Source: CAVQJU01 sp963755195 (lineage in GTDB: Bacteria; Acidobacteriota; Vicinamibacteria; Vicinamibacterales; CAVVIG01). Taken from it: a DNA stretch of 64,000 nt. The stretch is taken from the NCBI GenBank assembly GCA_963755195.1, contig CAVWIZ010000002.1, positions 1,178,001 to 1,242,000 of the forward strand, in the 5' to 3' direction. Positions 25,901 through 33,765 of this stretch are shown here, in pieces. The notes under the pieces are model-generated. The model was given only the letters and a program-made list of their open reading frames with translations, was not told the origin of the DNA and did no database searches. A program made the translations under genes and the position numbers. The stretch's first letter is position 1, and each line of letters starts with the position of its first letter.

Positions 25901-26783
25901 TCATGACCCCGCCCGGCCTCCCGGCCACTTGAGGTCGCCTTTGCCGTCGCGGATCTGCGCCCGGGCCTGGCGGCCTCCGCCGCGGGGTGTCGGGAGCGCC
26001 GTCTTGTTGCGCAGCTTCCACATGGCCGTGAGATCGTCCGGACCGGCGTTCTCAGGCCGTTCGCGGTAATCGGCCGCATCCATGACCACGAAGTCGCACA
26101 TCTCGTGCAGTCGCGACCGCATACGCACGCCAATCCGAAACAAGAGCGAGTTGGGCTCCGTGTCGTCGGGGATATCGGGATAGTTCGACGTAAAGAGCGT
26201 CAGCCGGCGCTCGTTGTACCGCGTGTTGACGATGAGATTCATGGTTTCGTCGACCCACTCGGACGTCTTCTCGGCGCCCAGGTCGTCGAGTACCGAGCAA
26301 CTCGGCCTGCATGACCGGCCGCAGCACGTCGAGCTCGGTGGTGCGCGTCGACGGATCGTAGGTGCTGCGGATGACCCGCAGCAGGTCGCGCGTGTCATAG
26401 AACAGGCCGCGCGCCCCGGTCGTCTGGATGGCCTGCTTCAGCACGGCCACGGCGAGATGTGTCTTCCCGACGCCGGGCTGTCCCTCGAGAAACAGTCCAC
26501 GTCCGACTTCGGGAAAGGCATCGGCGACGCGCCGCGCCTGCACGACCGCCTTCTTCAGCGACTCGTTGTACGCCGTGAAGTTGCCGAGCGTGCAGTGGAG
26601 ATAGCGCTTCGGTATGTTCGCGTCGGCGAGCCGCTGACGGCCGACGTTCTCGCGCCAGCAGTCGCAACGCACCACGCGGCGCACGCCGGCCGGCGAATCA
26701 CCGCCCGTGACCTTGCCGCTCTCCACCGCAATATCGTTCGTGGCCGGCTTCCAACCGGTGTCGTCGCAGAGCGGGCAGGCCAT
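25901..26783 (-). CDS. DnaC/IstB-like AAA+ ATPase (frame-shifted)
   Basis: A ~293-residue helicase-loader-like ATPase. The N-terminus has MACPLCDDTGW and RCDCW, a probable zinc-binding pair of Cys pairs. The AAA+ core has Walker A (GQPGVGKTHLAVAVL) and, after a one-base insertion near 26293-26296 (CTC-G-GTA), Walker B VLDDLGAEKTSEW, NLIVNTRYNERR and the sensor FTSNYP. Without the shift the second half is lost. The tail (PRGGGRQARAQIRDGKGDL) is basic. The ATG is one base after the sigma-factor stop. Loading DnaB is the likely job; IstB-type transposition is unlikely because no transposase is nearby. Confidence 0.77.
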
Positions 26784-26784
26784 G

Positions 26785-27519
26785 TCAGTTGAGGTGGCTG
26801 CGCAGCCGGGCCAACTGCTGCAGTTTGCCTTTGGCCCGCAACTCGATCTGCCGGATGGTGTCGCGCGAGAGGAGCGGGCGGTCGGCGACTTCCTGCTGCG
26901 TCCCCAGCTCGTCCTCGTCGAGGCCGAATCGCAGCCAGACCATTTCCTGGTCCTTGCCACCGAGCTCGTGCAGCGCGTCGGCGAGCTCGTGCCAGTCGCT
27001 CCCGTGCGCCATCCCTTCGTCGACGCCCAAATGGTCCTGCATCAGGTGGCCCAACTCGTCGTGGCGCACCTCGGGCTCCATCCAACCCATCGGAAGCCTC
27101 AGGGCGTCAATGGCCTCTCGTTCGCGGGTCGCCAGCACCTGCGGCGGAAACGAGCACGCACGCGCCCCGCTCGTCATGCCGTTGACCATGCTTTGCCGGA
27201 CCCACCAGGCCGCCTCGCTGATGAACTTGACGTTGCGCGACGGGTCGAACCTCCGCGCCGCTTCGATGAGGCCGCGGTTGCCTTCGTGAATCAGATCGAG
27301 CAGCGACACGCCGCAGCCCAGATAGCGCTTCGCGCAACGCACGACGAACCGGAGATGGGATTGGACCAGCCGCAACACGGCGGCTTCGTCGCGGCTGCGC
27401 CGGATGCGAACACCGAGCGATCGTTCTTCGTCGGCGGTCAGCGGGGGCAGCTTCGCGATCTGACGCAGGTACGCCGCGAGCGCGCTGGCGTCACTCGTCG
27501 CGTCATGACGCTTCGACAT
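26785..27519 (-). CDS. Sigma-70 family RNA polymerase sigma factor
   Basis: A 244-residue sigma factor with region 1.2 (LAAYLRQIAKLPPLTADEE), region 2 (DLIHEGNRGLIEAARRFDP; FISEAAWWVRQSMVNGM) and a region 4 helix-turn-helix (EVADRPLLSRDTIRQIELRA). It belongs to the RpoD/RpoH/RpoS-type group, not the ECF group. Region 2.4 differs noticeably from primary sigma factors, so an alternative sigma is likely. Its place after hspR, dnaJ and dnaK suggests a stress role, by inference only. ATG 27519 gives the natural start; 27537 would add six residues. Confidence 0.85.
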   Translation of the reverse strand: MSKRHDATSDASALAAYLRQIAKLPPLTADEERSLGVRIRRSRDEAAVLRLVQSHLRFVVRCAKRYLGCGVSLLDLIHEGNRGLIEAARRFDPSRNVKFISEAAWWVRQSMVNGMTSGARACSFPPQVLATREREAIDALRLPMGWMEPEVRHDELGHLMQDHLGVDEGMAHGSDWHELADALHELGGKDQEMVWLRFGLDEDELGTQQEVADRPLLSRDTIRQIELRAKGKLQQLARLRSHLN

Positions 27520-27538
27520 TGAGACGCCACTATACATC

Positions 27539-27627
27539 GAAACGCAAAACGAAAATCGCGAACGTCACGCGCCGGACGAAAGGGTCGCGCTATTTCGCGC
27601 TGTGCGTTTTGCGTTTGGCGTTTTCGG
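27539..27627. repeat. Phrase repeat C3 (AAACGCAAAACG-type), head-to-head arms
   Basis: Left arm AACGCAAAACGAAAATCGCG, core, right arm GTGCGTTTTGCGTTTGGCG. It lies between the sigma-factor start and the body of hspR; the right arm encodes the HspR C-terminus (ENAKRKTHSAK) and supplies its stop. Relatives at 33670-33765 and 42376-42527. Confidence 0.8.
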
Positions 27628-28012
27628 CAGGCGGCGCCGCGCGAACGAGATCGGTGGGCGACGACTTGACCAGGGCCGTCGAGAGACGCTGCTCCCAATC
27701 ATCGAGCCCGCGGGTCATCTCGCGCTTCACATATTCCATGAACTCGTTGACCTCGTGCTGCATCAGCTCGGTCTTCCGGCGCATGTTGAGGATGATCTCG
27801 ACGCCCGCCAGATTGACGCCCAGGTCGCGGGTGAGCGACAGAATCGTTTCGAGCTGCTCCAGGTCCTCTTCAGAGTAGAGGCGCGTATTGCCGTCCGTGC
27901 GCGACGGCTTGAGCAGGCCTTCGCGTTCGTACAGGCGAAGCGTTTGCGGGTGGATGTTGTACTTCTGGGCCACCGCGCTGATCATGTAGTACGCTTTGCC
28001 GGACTTCTTCAT
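27590..28012 (-). CDS. hspR: MerR-family heat-shock repressor HspR
   Basis: A 140-residue regulator: YYMISAVAQKYNIHPQTLRL and YEREGLLKPSRTDGNTRLY form the winged helix-turn-helix, followed by EEDLEQLETILSLTRDLGVN and a coiled-coil. HspR represses chaperone genes by binding HAIR inverted repeats, with DnaK as co-repressor in actinobacteria. Here it lies just downstream of dnaK and dnaJ, and a HAIR-like site overlaps the dnaK promoter (31216-31236), so autoregulation is likely. The last 11 residues come from repeat C3. ATG 28012 follows a 14-bp repeat. Confidence 0.9.
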   Translation of the reverse strand: MKKSGKAYYMISAVAQKYNIHPQTLRLYEREGLLKPSRTDGNTRLYSEEDLEQLETILSLTRDLGVNLAGVEIILNMRRKTELMQHEVNEFMEYVKREMTRGLDDWEQRLSTALVKSSPTDLVRAAPPAENAKRKTHSAK

Positions 28013-28058
28013 CGGCTCGTCTTCATCAGCTCGTCTGTATCAACTCGTCTTTGTCAAC
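28010..28058. repeat. 14-bp tandem repeat I in the dnaJ-hspR gap
   Basis: Three and a half copies of CATCAGCTCGTCTT-like units span from the dnaJ stop to the hspR start. On the minus strand each unit reads roughly AAGACGAGCTGATG, ending in an ATG; the last one is the hspR start. An ATG one unit earlier would make a five-codon leader overlapping hspR as ATGA. Confidence 0.75.
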
Positions 28059-29142
28059 TCTTCGCGGACTCTTTCCGGACGTCCTCGACGTTGATCTTGC
28101 CGAATTCCCTCAGCAGTTCCTTCGAGCGCTCGTCGAGCAGCTTTGGCAGCACGAGCCGGACTTCGACCACCAGGTCGCCGCGCCTCCCGGTGCGGCTCGA
28201 CGCCACGCCGCGTTCGCGCAAGCGGAAGCGCTGGCCCGACTGCGTGCCCGGCGGCACGCGCAGCCGCGTCGCGCCCTCGAGCGCCGGCACCTCGATTCTG
28301 GCGCCGAGCGCGGCTTCGTGAATGGCCAGCGGGACGACGACGTGCAGGTCGTCGCCTTCCCGTTCGAAGAGCGGATGCGGCTCCACGGTCACGGTGATGT
28401 ACAGATCGCCGCTTTCCCCGCCGTTGCGGCCGACGTGTCCCTTGGCGGGCACCCGGATGCGCGCGCCGTCGGCCAGACCGGGCGGCACGTTGATCGTCAA
28501 CGGTTCCGTGCGGGTTTCCACCTGCTGTCCGTCGCAGGTCGGACAACGCGCCTGCCGCTTCCGCCCCGATCCGCTGCAGTTGGCGCACGGCCTCGAGAAC
28601 ACCATGTGGCCGCGCGCCGACTTCACCACGCCCGACCCGAGACAGGACGAGCACCGGGTCTCGGCGACCTGAAGGCGGCCGAGCCCCTTGCACGCGCGGC
28701 AGTGCTCCTGGCGGGTGACGGTCACCTGCCGCTGTCCGCCGCGCATCGCGTCCAGAAAGGTCGCCGTGATCGGCTGATGCAGGTCGGCGCCGCGCACGGC
28801 GACGCCCTCGTGGCGGACGTCGCGCTGATTGAGCACGTCGGCAAACAGATCGCCGAACGTCGGCGCCGACGCCCCGCTGACGCTGGCCGAGAAATCGAAC
28901 CCTTCGAAGCCGTACGTGGACGGTTCCGCCAGGATCGCATGACCGATCGCGTCGTACCGGCGCCGGCGCTCCGGGTCGCTGAGCGTCTCGTACGCCTCGG
29001 CAATCTGGCGGAACTGCGCTGCCGCCATCCGGTCTCCGGGATTGATATCCGGATGGAACCGGCGCGCCAGGCGCTTGTAGGCCCGCTTGATGTCGCTGAC
29101 GGCGGCGCCCCGCTCGATGCCGAGGATGATGTAGAAGTCCAT
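28054..29142 (-). CDS. dnaJ: Chaperone protein DnaJ
   Basis: A 362-residue Hsp40. The J-domain (residues 1-70) begins MDFYIILGIERGAAVSDIKR and has the HPD triad (FHPDINPGD). A short linker leads to the zinc domain with four cysteine motifs (CRACKGLG, CSSCLGSG, CANCSGSG, CPTCDGQQ) and then the client-binding C-terminal domains (PLTINVPPGLADGARI). The Gly/Phe region is short. The ATG at 29142 excludes eight upstream codons encoded by repeat A3. It is downstream of dnaK with no grpE between them. Confidence 0.92.
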   Translation of the reverse strand: MDFYIILGIERGAAVSDIKRAYKRLARRFHPDINPGDRMAAAQFRQIAEAYETLSDPERRRRYDAIGHAILAEPSTYGFEGFDFSASVSGASAPTFGDLFADVLNQRDVRHEGVAVRGADLHQPITATFLDAMRGGQRQVTVTRQEHCRACKGLGRLQVAETRCSSCLGSGVVKSARGHMVFSRPCANCSGSGRKRQARCPTCDGQQVETRTEPLTINVPPGLADGARIRVPAKGHVGRNGGESGDLYITVTVEPHPLFEREGDDLHVVVPLAIHEAALGARIEVPALEGATRLRVPPGTQSGQRFRLRERGVASSRTGRRGDLVVEVRLVLPKLLDERSKELLREFGKINVEDVRKESAKS

Positions 29143-29154
29143 GCCCCGCTGATT

Positions 29155-29212
29155 CAAATTACCCAATTACCCAATTACTCGATTACCCAATTACTCGATG
29201 ACCCGATCCCAA
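29155..29212. repeat. Phrase repeat A3 (ATTACCCA-type), single arm
   Basis: Tandem ATTACCCAATTACCCAATTACTCG units in one direction only, filling the dnaK-dnaJ gap. Same family as 2300-2398 and 25783-25900, but without the opposing arm. Confidence 0.85.
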
Positions 29213-29214
29213 GA

Positions 29215-31137
29215 TCACTGTTTCCCCTCGTCCACCACCTCGGCATCGATCACGTCGCCCTTCTGATCGCCGCCCGCCGAGGCGCCCGGCGCTGCGCCGC
29301 CGCCTGACGCCCCGCCACCCGCCGCGCCACCGCCCGGCGCCTGCTGCTTGTACAGCGCCTCGGCGGCTTTGTGCTGCGCCGAGGTGAGCTGATCGAGCGC
29401 CCGCTGCAATTCAGCCGCATCGGTGCCCTCGCTGGCTTTCTTGACACTCTCCATGGCCGTCTCGATCGCCTGCTTGTCTGAGGCGCTCAGCTTGTCGCCC
29501 GTGTCCTTGATCATGCGCTCGGCGCCGTAGACGGCCTGGTCGGCGCGGTTGCGGGTCTCGATCTCGTCGCGGCGCCGCTTGTCTTCGTCGGCGTGCGACT
29601 CGGCTTCCTTCATCATCCGCTCGACTTCGTCCTTGTTGAGGCCGCTCGACGCCGTGATGGTGATTTTCTGTTCCTTGCCGGTGCCCAGGTCCTTCGCCTG
29701 GACATTCACGATGCCGTTCGCGTCGATGTCGAAGGTGACCTCCACTTGAGGCACGCCCCGCGGCGCCGGCGGCAGGCCGATGAGGTGGAATCGGCCGAGC
29801 GTGCGATTGTCGCGCGCGAGCGGCCGCTCGCCCTGCAGCACATGGACTTCCACGCTCGTCTGGTTGTCGGCGGCCGTCGAGAAGATCTCGCTCTTGCGCG
29901 TCGGAATCGTCGTGTTGCGCGGAATGAGCGGCGTCATGACGCCGCCGAGCGTTTCGATCCCGAGCGAGAGCGGCGTCACATCGAGGAGCAGCAGATCCTT
30001 GACGTCGCCGGCGAGCACGCCCGCCTGCACCGCGGCGCCGACCGCCACGACCTCGTCCGGGTTGACGCCCTTGTGGGGCTCCTTTCCGAACAGTTCCTTG
30101 ACGATTTGCTGCACCTTCGGGATGCGGGTCGACCCTCCGACGAGCACCACTTCGTCGATCTTCGACGGATCGAGGCCGGCATCCGACAGCGCCTGCTTGG
30201 TCGGGCCGACGGTTTTCTGCAGCAGGTCGTCCACGAGCTGCTCGAACCTGGCGCGCGTCAGCTTCATCTGGAGGTGCTTCGGCCCGGTCTGATCCGCCGT
30301 GACGAACGGCAGGTTGATGTCCGTCTCCATCACGGTCGAGAGCTCCATCTTCGCCTTCTCCGCCGACTCCCGCAGCCGCTGCAGCGCCATTCGATCCTTG
30401 CCGAGATCGATGCCGTCGGTCTTCTTGAACTCGGTGATGATCCAGTCGATGATGCGCTGGTCGATGTTGTCGCCGCCGAGGTGCGTGTCGCCGTTGGTCG
30501 CTTTGACCTCGACGACGCCCTCACCCACTTCGAGGATCGAGATGTCGAAGGTGCCGCCGCCGAAATCGTAGACGGCAATCGTCTCGTCCTTCTTCTTGTC
30601 GAGGCCGTAGGCGAGCGCCGCGGCCGTCGGCTCGTTGACGATGCGCATCACCTCGAGCCCGGCGATCTGGCCCGCGTCCTTGGTGGCCTGCCGCTGCGCG
30701 TCGTTGAAGTACGCCGGCACCGTGATCACGGCCTTGCTCACCGGCTGACCCAGGTACTCTTCCGCCGCCTGCCGCAGCTTCTGCAGAATCATCGCGGAGA
30801 TTTCCGGTGGCGGGTATTCCTTGCCGCTGGCGTTCACGCGCGCATCGTTGTTGCTGGCGCGCACCACCTCGTAGGGCACCATCTTCATCTCTTCGTCGAC
30901 CTCGTCGAACTTGCGGCCCATGAATCGCTTGATCGAGAAGATGGTGTTCTCGGGATTCGTCACGGCCTGGCGCTTGGCGACCTGGCCGACCAGCCGCTCG
31001 CCGGTTTTCGCGAACGCCACCACCGACGGCGTCAGCCGGCCGCCCTCGGGATTGGTAATCACCACCGGTTCTCCGCCTTCCATGACGGCGACCACGGAGT
31101 TGGTCGTACCCAGATCGATGCCGATAATTTTGCTCAT
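29215..31137 (-). CDS. dnaK: Chaperone protein DnaK (Hsp70)
   Basis: Full-length (640 aa) Hsp70. The ATPase domain has IIGIDLGTTNSVVAVMEGG, VPAYFNDAQRQATKDAGQIA, IAVYDFGGGTFDISILE and VVLVGGSTRIPKVQQIV; the substrate domain has LLLDVTPLSLGIETLGGVMT; the C-terminus is Gly/Ala-rich and ends DVIDAEVVDEGKQ. A GAGG precedes the ATG at 31137 by six bases. Transcription probably starts from the promoter at 31207-31235 under HspR control. dnaK, dnaJ, hspR, the sigma gene and possibly the DnaC-like gene are all on the same strand. Confidence 0.97.
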   Translation of the reverse strand: MSKIIGIDLGTTNSVVAVMEGGEPVVITNPEGGRLTPSVVAFAKTGERLVGQVAKRQAVTNPENTIFSIKRFMGRKFDEVDEEMKMVPYEVVRASNNDARVNASGKEYPPPEISAMILQKLRQAAEEYLGQPVSKAVITVPAYFNDAQRQATKDAGQIAGLEVMRIVNEPTAAALAYGLDKKKDETIAVYDFGGGTFDISILEVGEGVVEVKATNGDTHLGGDNIDQRIIDWIITEFKKTDGIDLGKDRMALQRLRESAEKAKMELSTVMETDINLPFVTADQTGPKHLQMKLTRARFEQLVDDLLQKTVGPTKQALSDAGLDPSKIDEVVLVGGSTRIPKVQQIVKELFGKEPHKGVNPDEVVAVGAAVQAGVLAGDVKDLLLLDVTPLSLGIETLGGVMTPLIPRNTTIPTRKSEIFSTAADNQTSVEVHVLQGERPLARDNRTLGRFHLIGLPPAPRGVPQVEVTFDIDANGIVNVQAKDLGTGKEQKITITASSGLNKDEVERMMKEAESHADEDKRRRDEIETRNRADQAVYGAERMIKDTGDKLSASDKQAIETAMESVKKASEGTDAAELQRALDQLTSAQHKAAEALYKQQAPGGGAAGGGASGGGAAPGASAGGDQKGDVIDAEVVDEGKQ

Positions 31138-31206
31138 TGAAACCTCGTAGACGGTCGTGAATCGGGCGAGATCACTCGGGAGAGGCCCGAAGATGATTCC
31201 CGTCTA

Positions 31207-31235
31207 AGTATAAAAGTTGAGCGAAAGACAGTCAA
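31207..31235 (-). promoter_or_regulatory. Predicted sigma-70 promoter for dnaK
   Basis: On the minus strand TTGACT (31235-31230) and TATACT (31212-31207) are separated by exactly 17 bases, five of six matches to each consensus hexamer. Transcription would begin near 31200, giving a leader of about 60 bases. Confidence 0.75.
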
Positions 31236-31236
31236 C
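31216..31236 (-). promoter_or_regulatory. HAIR-like operator (probable HspR site) over the dnaK promoter
   Basis: Minus strand GTTGACT-N7-GCTCAAC. The HAIR consensus CTTGAGT-N7-ACTCAAG is matched at five of seven positions in each half with the correct spacing. The site covers the -35 hexamer and most of the spacer, where a bound repressor would block RNA polymerase. An hspR gene lies in the same operon. Confidence 0.6.
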
Positions 31237-31285
31237 ATTTGAGCAAGCTCGCCCGGCTCCACGTCGCCTGAGCCCTTGCTTCCCC

Positions 31286-31329
31286 GCCCTAGCCCCTAGT
31301 CCCCTAGTCCCCAGCCCCCTAGTCCCCTT
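31286..31329. repeat. Phrase repeat B1 (CCCTAG-type)
   Basis: Degenerate CCCTAGCCCCTAGTCCCCTA units just upstream of the PBP1A gene, in the divergent gap with dnaK. The complement (CTAGGGG) recurs at 41009-41049. Confidence 0.85.
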
Positions 31330-31356
31330 TTGACTGGTCCTTGGTACACTAGCCGC

Positions 31357-33654
31357 GTGGCCCATTACGTCATTCGCATCGCGCGCAACGCCAGCATCAT
31401 CGCGCTCTTCGTCGTCACCGCGATCCTGGGCATCCTGAGCGGCGTCCTGTTCGCGTACGCGGGCGACCTGCCGCGGATCTCCGCGCTCGACAACTACACG
31501 CCCAGCACCATCACGCGCCTCTACACGGCGAGGGGCCAGGTGATCGGCGAATTCGCCACCCAGCGCCGCGTGATCGTCGGGTACGACGACATCAACCCGC
31601 TCCTGCGGCAGGCGATCATCGCCACTGAGGACGCCGAGTTCGAACGACACTTCGGCGTGAACATCTGGCGCATCTTCGTCGCGGCGATGACCGACATCGC
31701 CGAGCGGCGCGCCGCGCAGGGCGCGAGCACCCTGACGCAGCAGCTGGCGAAAAACCTGCGCGAACAATTCGGGCTCACCAACGAGAAGTCCATCGAACGA
31801 AAGATCAAAGAGGCGATCGTCGCCATTCAAATCGAGAAGCGCTACACCAAGAAAGAGATCTTCACCATCTACTGCAACCAGATGTACCTCGGTCACGGCG
31901 CGTACGGCGTCGAAGCCGCGTCACGGCTGTACTTCAACAAGTCAAACAAGCAGCTCAGCCTCGACGAGGCGGCGCTCATCGCCGGCATCTTTCAGACGCC
32001 CGAGCGCCAGAGTCCGTTCGTGAACATGAAGCGCGCCACGACGCGCCGCAACGTCGTCCTGCAGCGGATGGCCGACGAGCGCTACATCACGCAAACCCAG
32101 GCCGACGCGGCCAAGCAGAAGCCGATTGTGACGGTCGGTCAGCCCAACCAACCGCCCGGCATTGCGCCCTTCTTCGTGGAAGAGGTCCGCAAGCATCTCG
32201 AGCGCGAGTATGGCGCGAAGGTGCTGTACGAAAACGGCCTGTCCGTGACCACGACGCTCGACACCCGATTGCAGGATCTGGCGAACCGCGCGATCGAGCA
32301 CGGGCTGCGCGGCTACGACAAGCGCCACGGCTGGCGCCGCCCGACGCGAAACGTCCTGGCCGACGGCCGCACGATTGACGGCGTCAAGGACGAGCGCTGG
32401 AATCGCCCGATCGCGGTTGGCGACGTCGTGCCCGCCGTGGCCGTGACCGCGCCGAAGACCGGCCCCGCCCGCGTGAGGTTCGGACGCTACCATGCGGATC
32501 TCGGCCGCGAGGGCTACACGTGGACGCGCCGCACGTCCGCGGCGGATTTATTCAAGCCGGGCGATCTCATCGAGGTCGCCGTCACGAAAATTGACGCCGC
32601 GACCGGCGCGGCTGCCGTCACGCTCGACCAGACACCGCTCGCCGAAGCCGCGCTCCTCGCCATCGACAATCACACGGGCCAGATCAAGGCGATGGTCGGC
32701 GGTTGGAGCTTCAGCCGCAGCAAGTTCAATCGCGCCGTGCAGGCGTATCGTCAGCTTGGGTCGACCTTCAAGCCGATCGTCTACACCGCGGCCATCGATC
32801 GCGGCTACACGCCGACGTCGATTCTCGTGGACGGGCCGGTCAGCTATCCCGGCGGCAACGGACAAACCTGGAGCCCGCACAACTACGATCACAAGTTTCT
32901 TGGGCCGATCACCCTCCGGTACGCGCTCGAGGAATCGCGCAACATCCCGGCGATCAAGATGATGGACGCCCTGGGGACGAAGAACGTGCTCGACTACGCG
33001 AAGCGCTTCGGATTCGAGGAGGACTTTCCGCCGTACCTGCCGATCGCGCTCGGCGCGGGCGATGCGACGCTGCTCGACATTACGAGCGCCTACACGACGT
33101 TTCCGAACCAGGGCGTGCGGATGAAGCCTTTCATCGTGCTCAGCGTGAAAGATCGCGACGGGAACCTGCTCGAGGAAAACCGCGCCGAGCCGAGCGACGT
33201 CATCCGCGCGGATACGGCGTACGTCATGACCAACCTCCTCCGCGGAGTCCTCAGCCCGCGCGGCACGGGGGCGCGGGCCGCTGGCCTCGCGGCCGAGTGG
33301 CCGCTCGCGGGCAAGACGGGGACGGTTGACGACAACACCGACGCGTGGTTCGTCGGATTCGATCCCGACATCACGGTCGGCGTCTGGATCGGGTTCGACG
33401 ACAAGCGCAAGTCGCTTGGAGCGCAGGAGCAGGGAGCCTTCGTCGCCCTGCCGATGTGGATGGAGTTCATGAAGGCCTACATCGATGGGCGTCCCGACAA
33501 GGACGACCCGCCGGACTTCGACGCGCCGGGCAATATCGTCTTTGTCGCCGTGGACAAGTCAAACGGCAGCGTCCTCTCGCCCAGCACGCCGGGCGCCATC
33601 GGTGAAGCGTTCATCGCCGGCACCCAGCCCGGCGGCATCAACCGCGCCCCGTAA
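31357..33654 (+). CDS. Class A penicillin-binding protein (PBP1A-type)
   Basis: A 765-residue bifunctional peptidoglycan synthase. One N-terminal membrane anchor (IIALFVVTAILGILSGVLF) precedes the GT51 domain with ATEDAEFERHFGVN and QGASTLTQQLAKN. The transpeptidase domain has the serine motif GSTFKPIVY, SRN in ALEESRNIPA, and GKTGT. The start is GTG 31357; a TTG at 31330 is in frame but lies in the B1 repeat. Ends 80 bp before the convergent murJ stop, with repeat C1 between. Confidence 0.93.
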   Translation: MAHYVIRIARNASIIALFVVTAILGILSGVLFAYAGDLPRISALDNYTPSTITRLYTARGQVIGEFATQRRVIVGYDDINPLLRQAIIATEDAEFERHFGVNIWRIFVAAMTDIAERRAAQGASTLTQQLAKNLREQFGLTNEKSIERKIKEAIVAIQIEKRYTKKEIFTIYCNQMYLGHGAYGVEAASRLYFNKSNKQLSLDEAALIAGIFQTPERQSPFVNMKRATTRRNVVLQRMADERYITQTQADAAKQKPIVTVGQPNQPPGIAPFFVEEVRKHLEREYGAKVLYENGLSVTTTLDTRLQDLANRAIEHGLRGYDKRHGWRRPTRNVLADGRTIDGVKDERWNRPIAVGDVVPAVAVTAPKTGPARVRFGRYHADLGREGYTWTRRTSAADLFKPGDLIEVAVTKIDAATGAAAVTLDQTPLAEAALLAIDNHTGQIKAMVGGWSFSRSKFNRAVQAYRQLGSTFKPIVYTAAIDRGYTPTSILVDGPVSYPGGNGQTWSPHNYDHKFLGPITLRYALEESRNIPAIKMMDALGTKNVLDYAKRFGFEEDFPPYLPIALGAGDATLLDITSAYTTFPNQGVRMKPFIVLSVKDRDGNLLEENRAEPSDVIRADTAYVMTNLLRGVLSPRGTGARAAGLAAEWPLAGKTGTVDDNTDAWFVGFDPDITVGVWIGFDDKRKSLGAQEQGAFVALPMWMEFMKAYIDGRPDKDDPPDFDAPGNIVFVAVDKSNGSVLSPSTPGAIGEAFIAGTQPGGINRAP

Positions 33655-33669
33655 CCGCGCGCCGCGCGG

Positions 33670-33765
33670 AACGCTAAACGGAAAACGGAAAACGCAGAAC
33701 GGAAAACGCAGAACGAGGAAGGCCGTCTTGCATTTTACGTTTTGCGTTTTCCGTTTTCCGTTTTC
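33670..33765. repeat. Phrase repeat C1 (GAAAACG-type), head-to-head arms
   Basis: Left arm of GGAAAACGCAGAACGGAAAA units, short core (GAGGAAGGCCGTCTTGC), right arm TTTTGCGTTTTCCGTTTTCC. It sits in the convergent gap between PBP1A and murJ and could act as a two-way terminator hairpin. The right arm encodes the MurJ C-terminus (LKTENGKRKT) and its stop. Confidence 0.9.
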
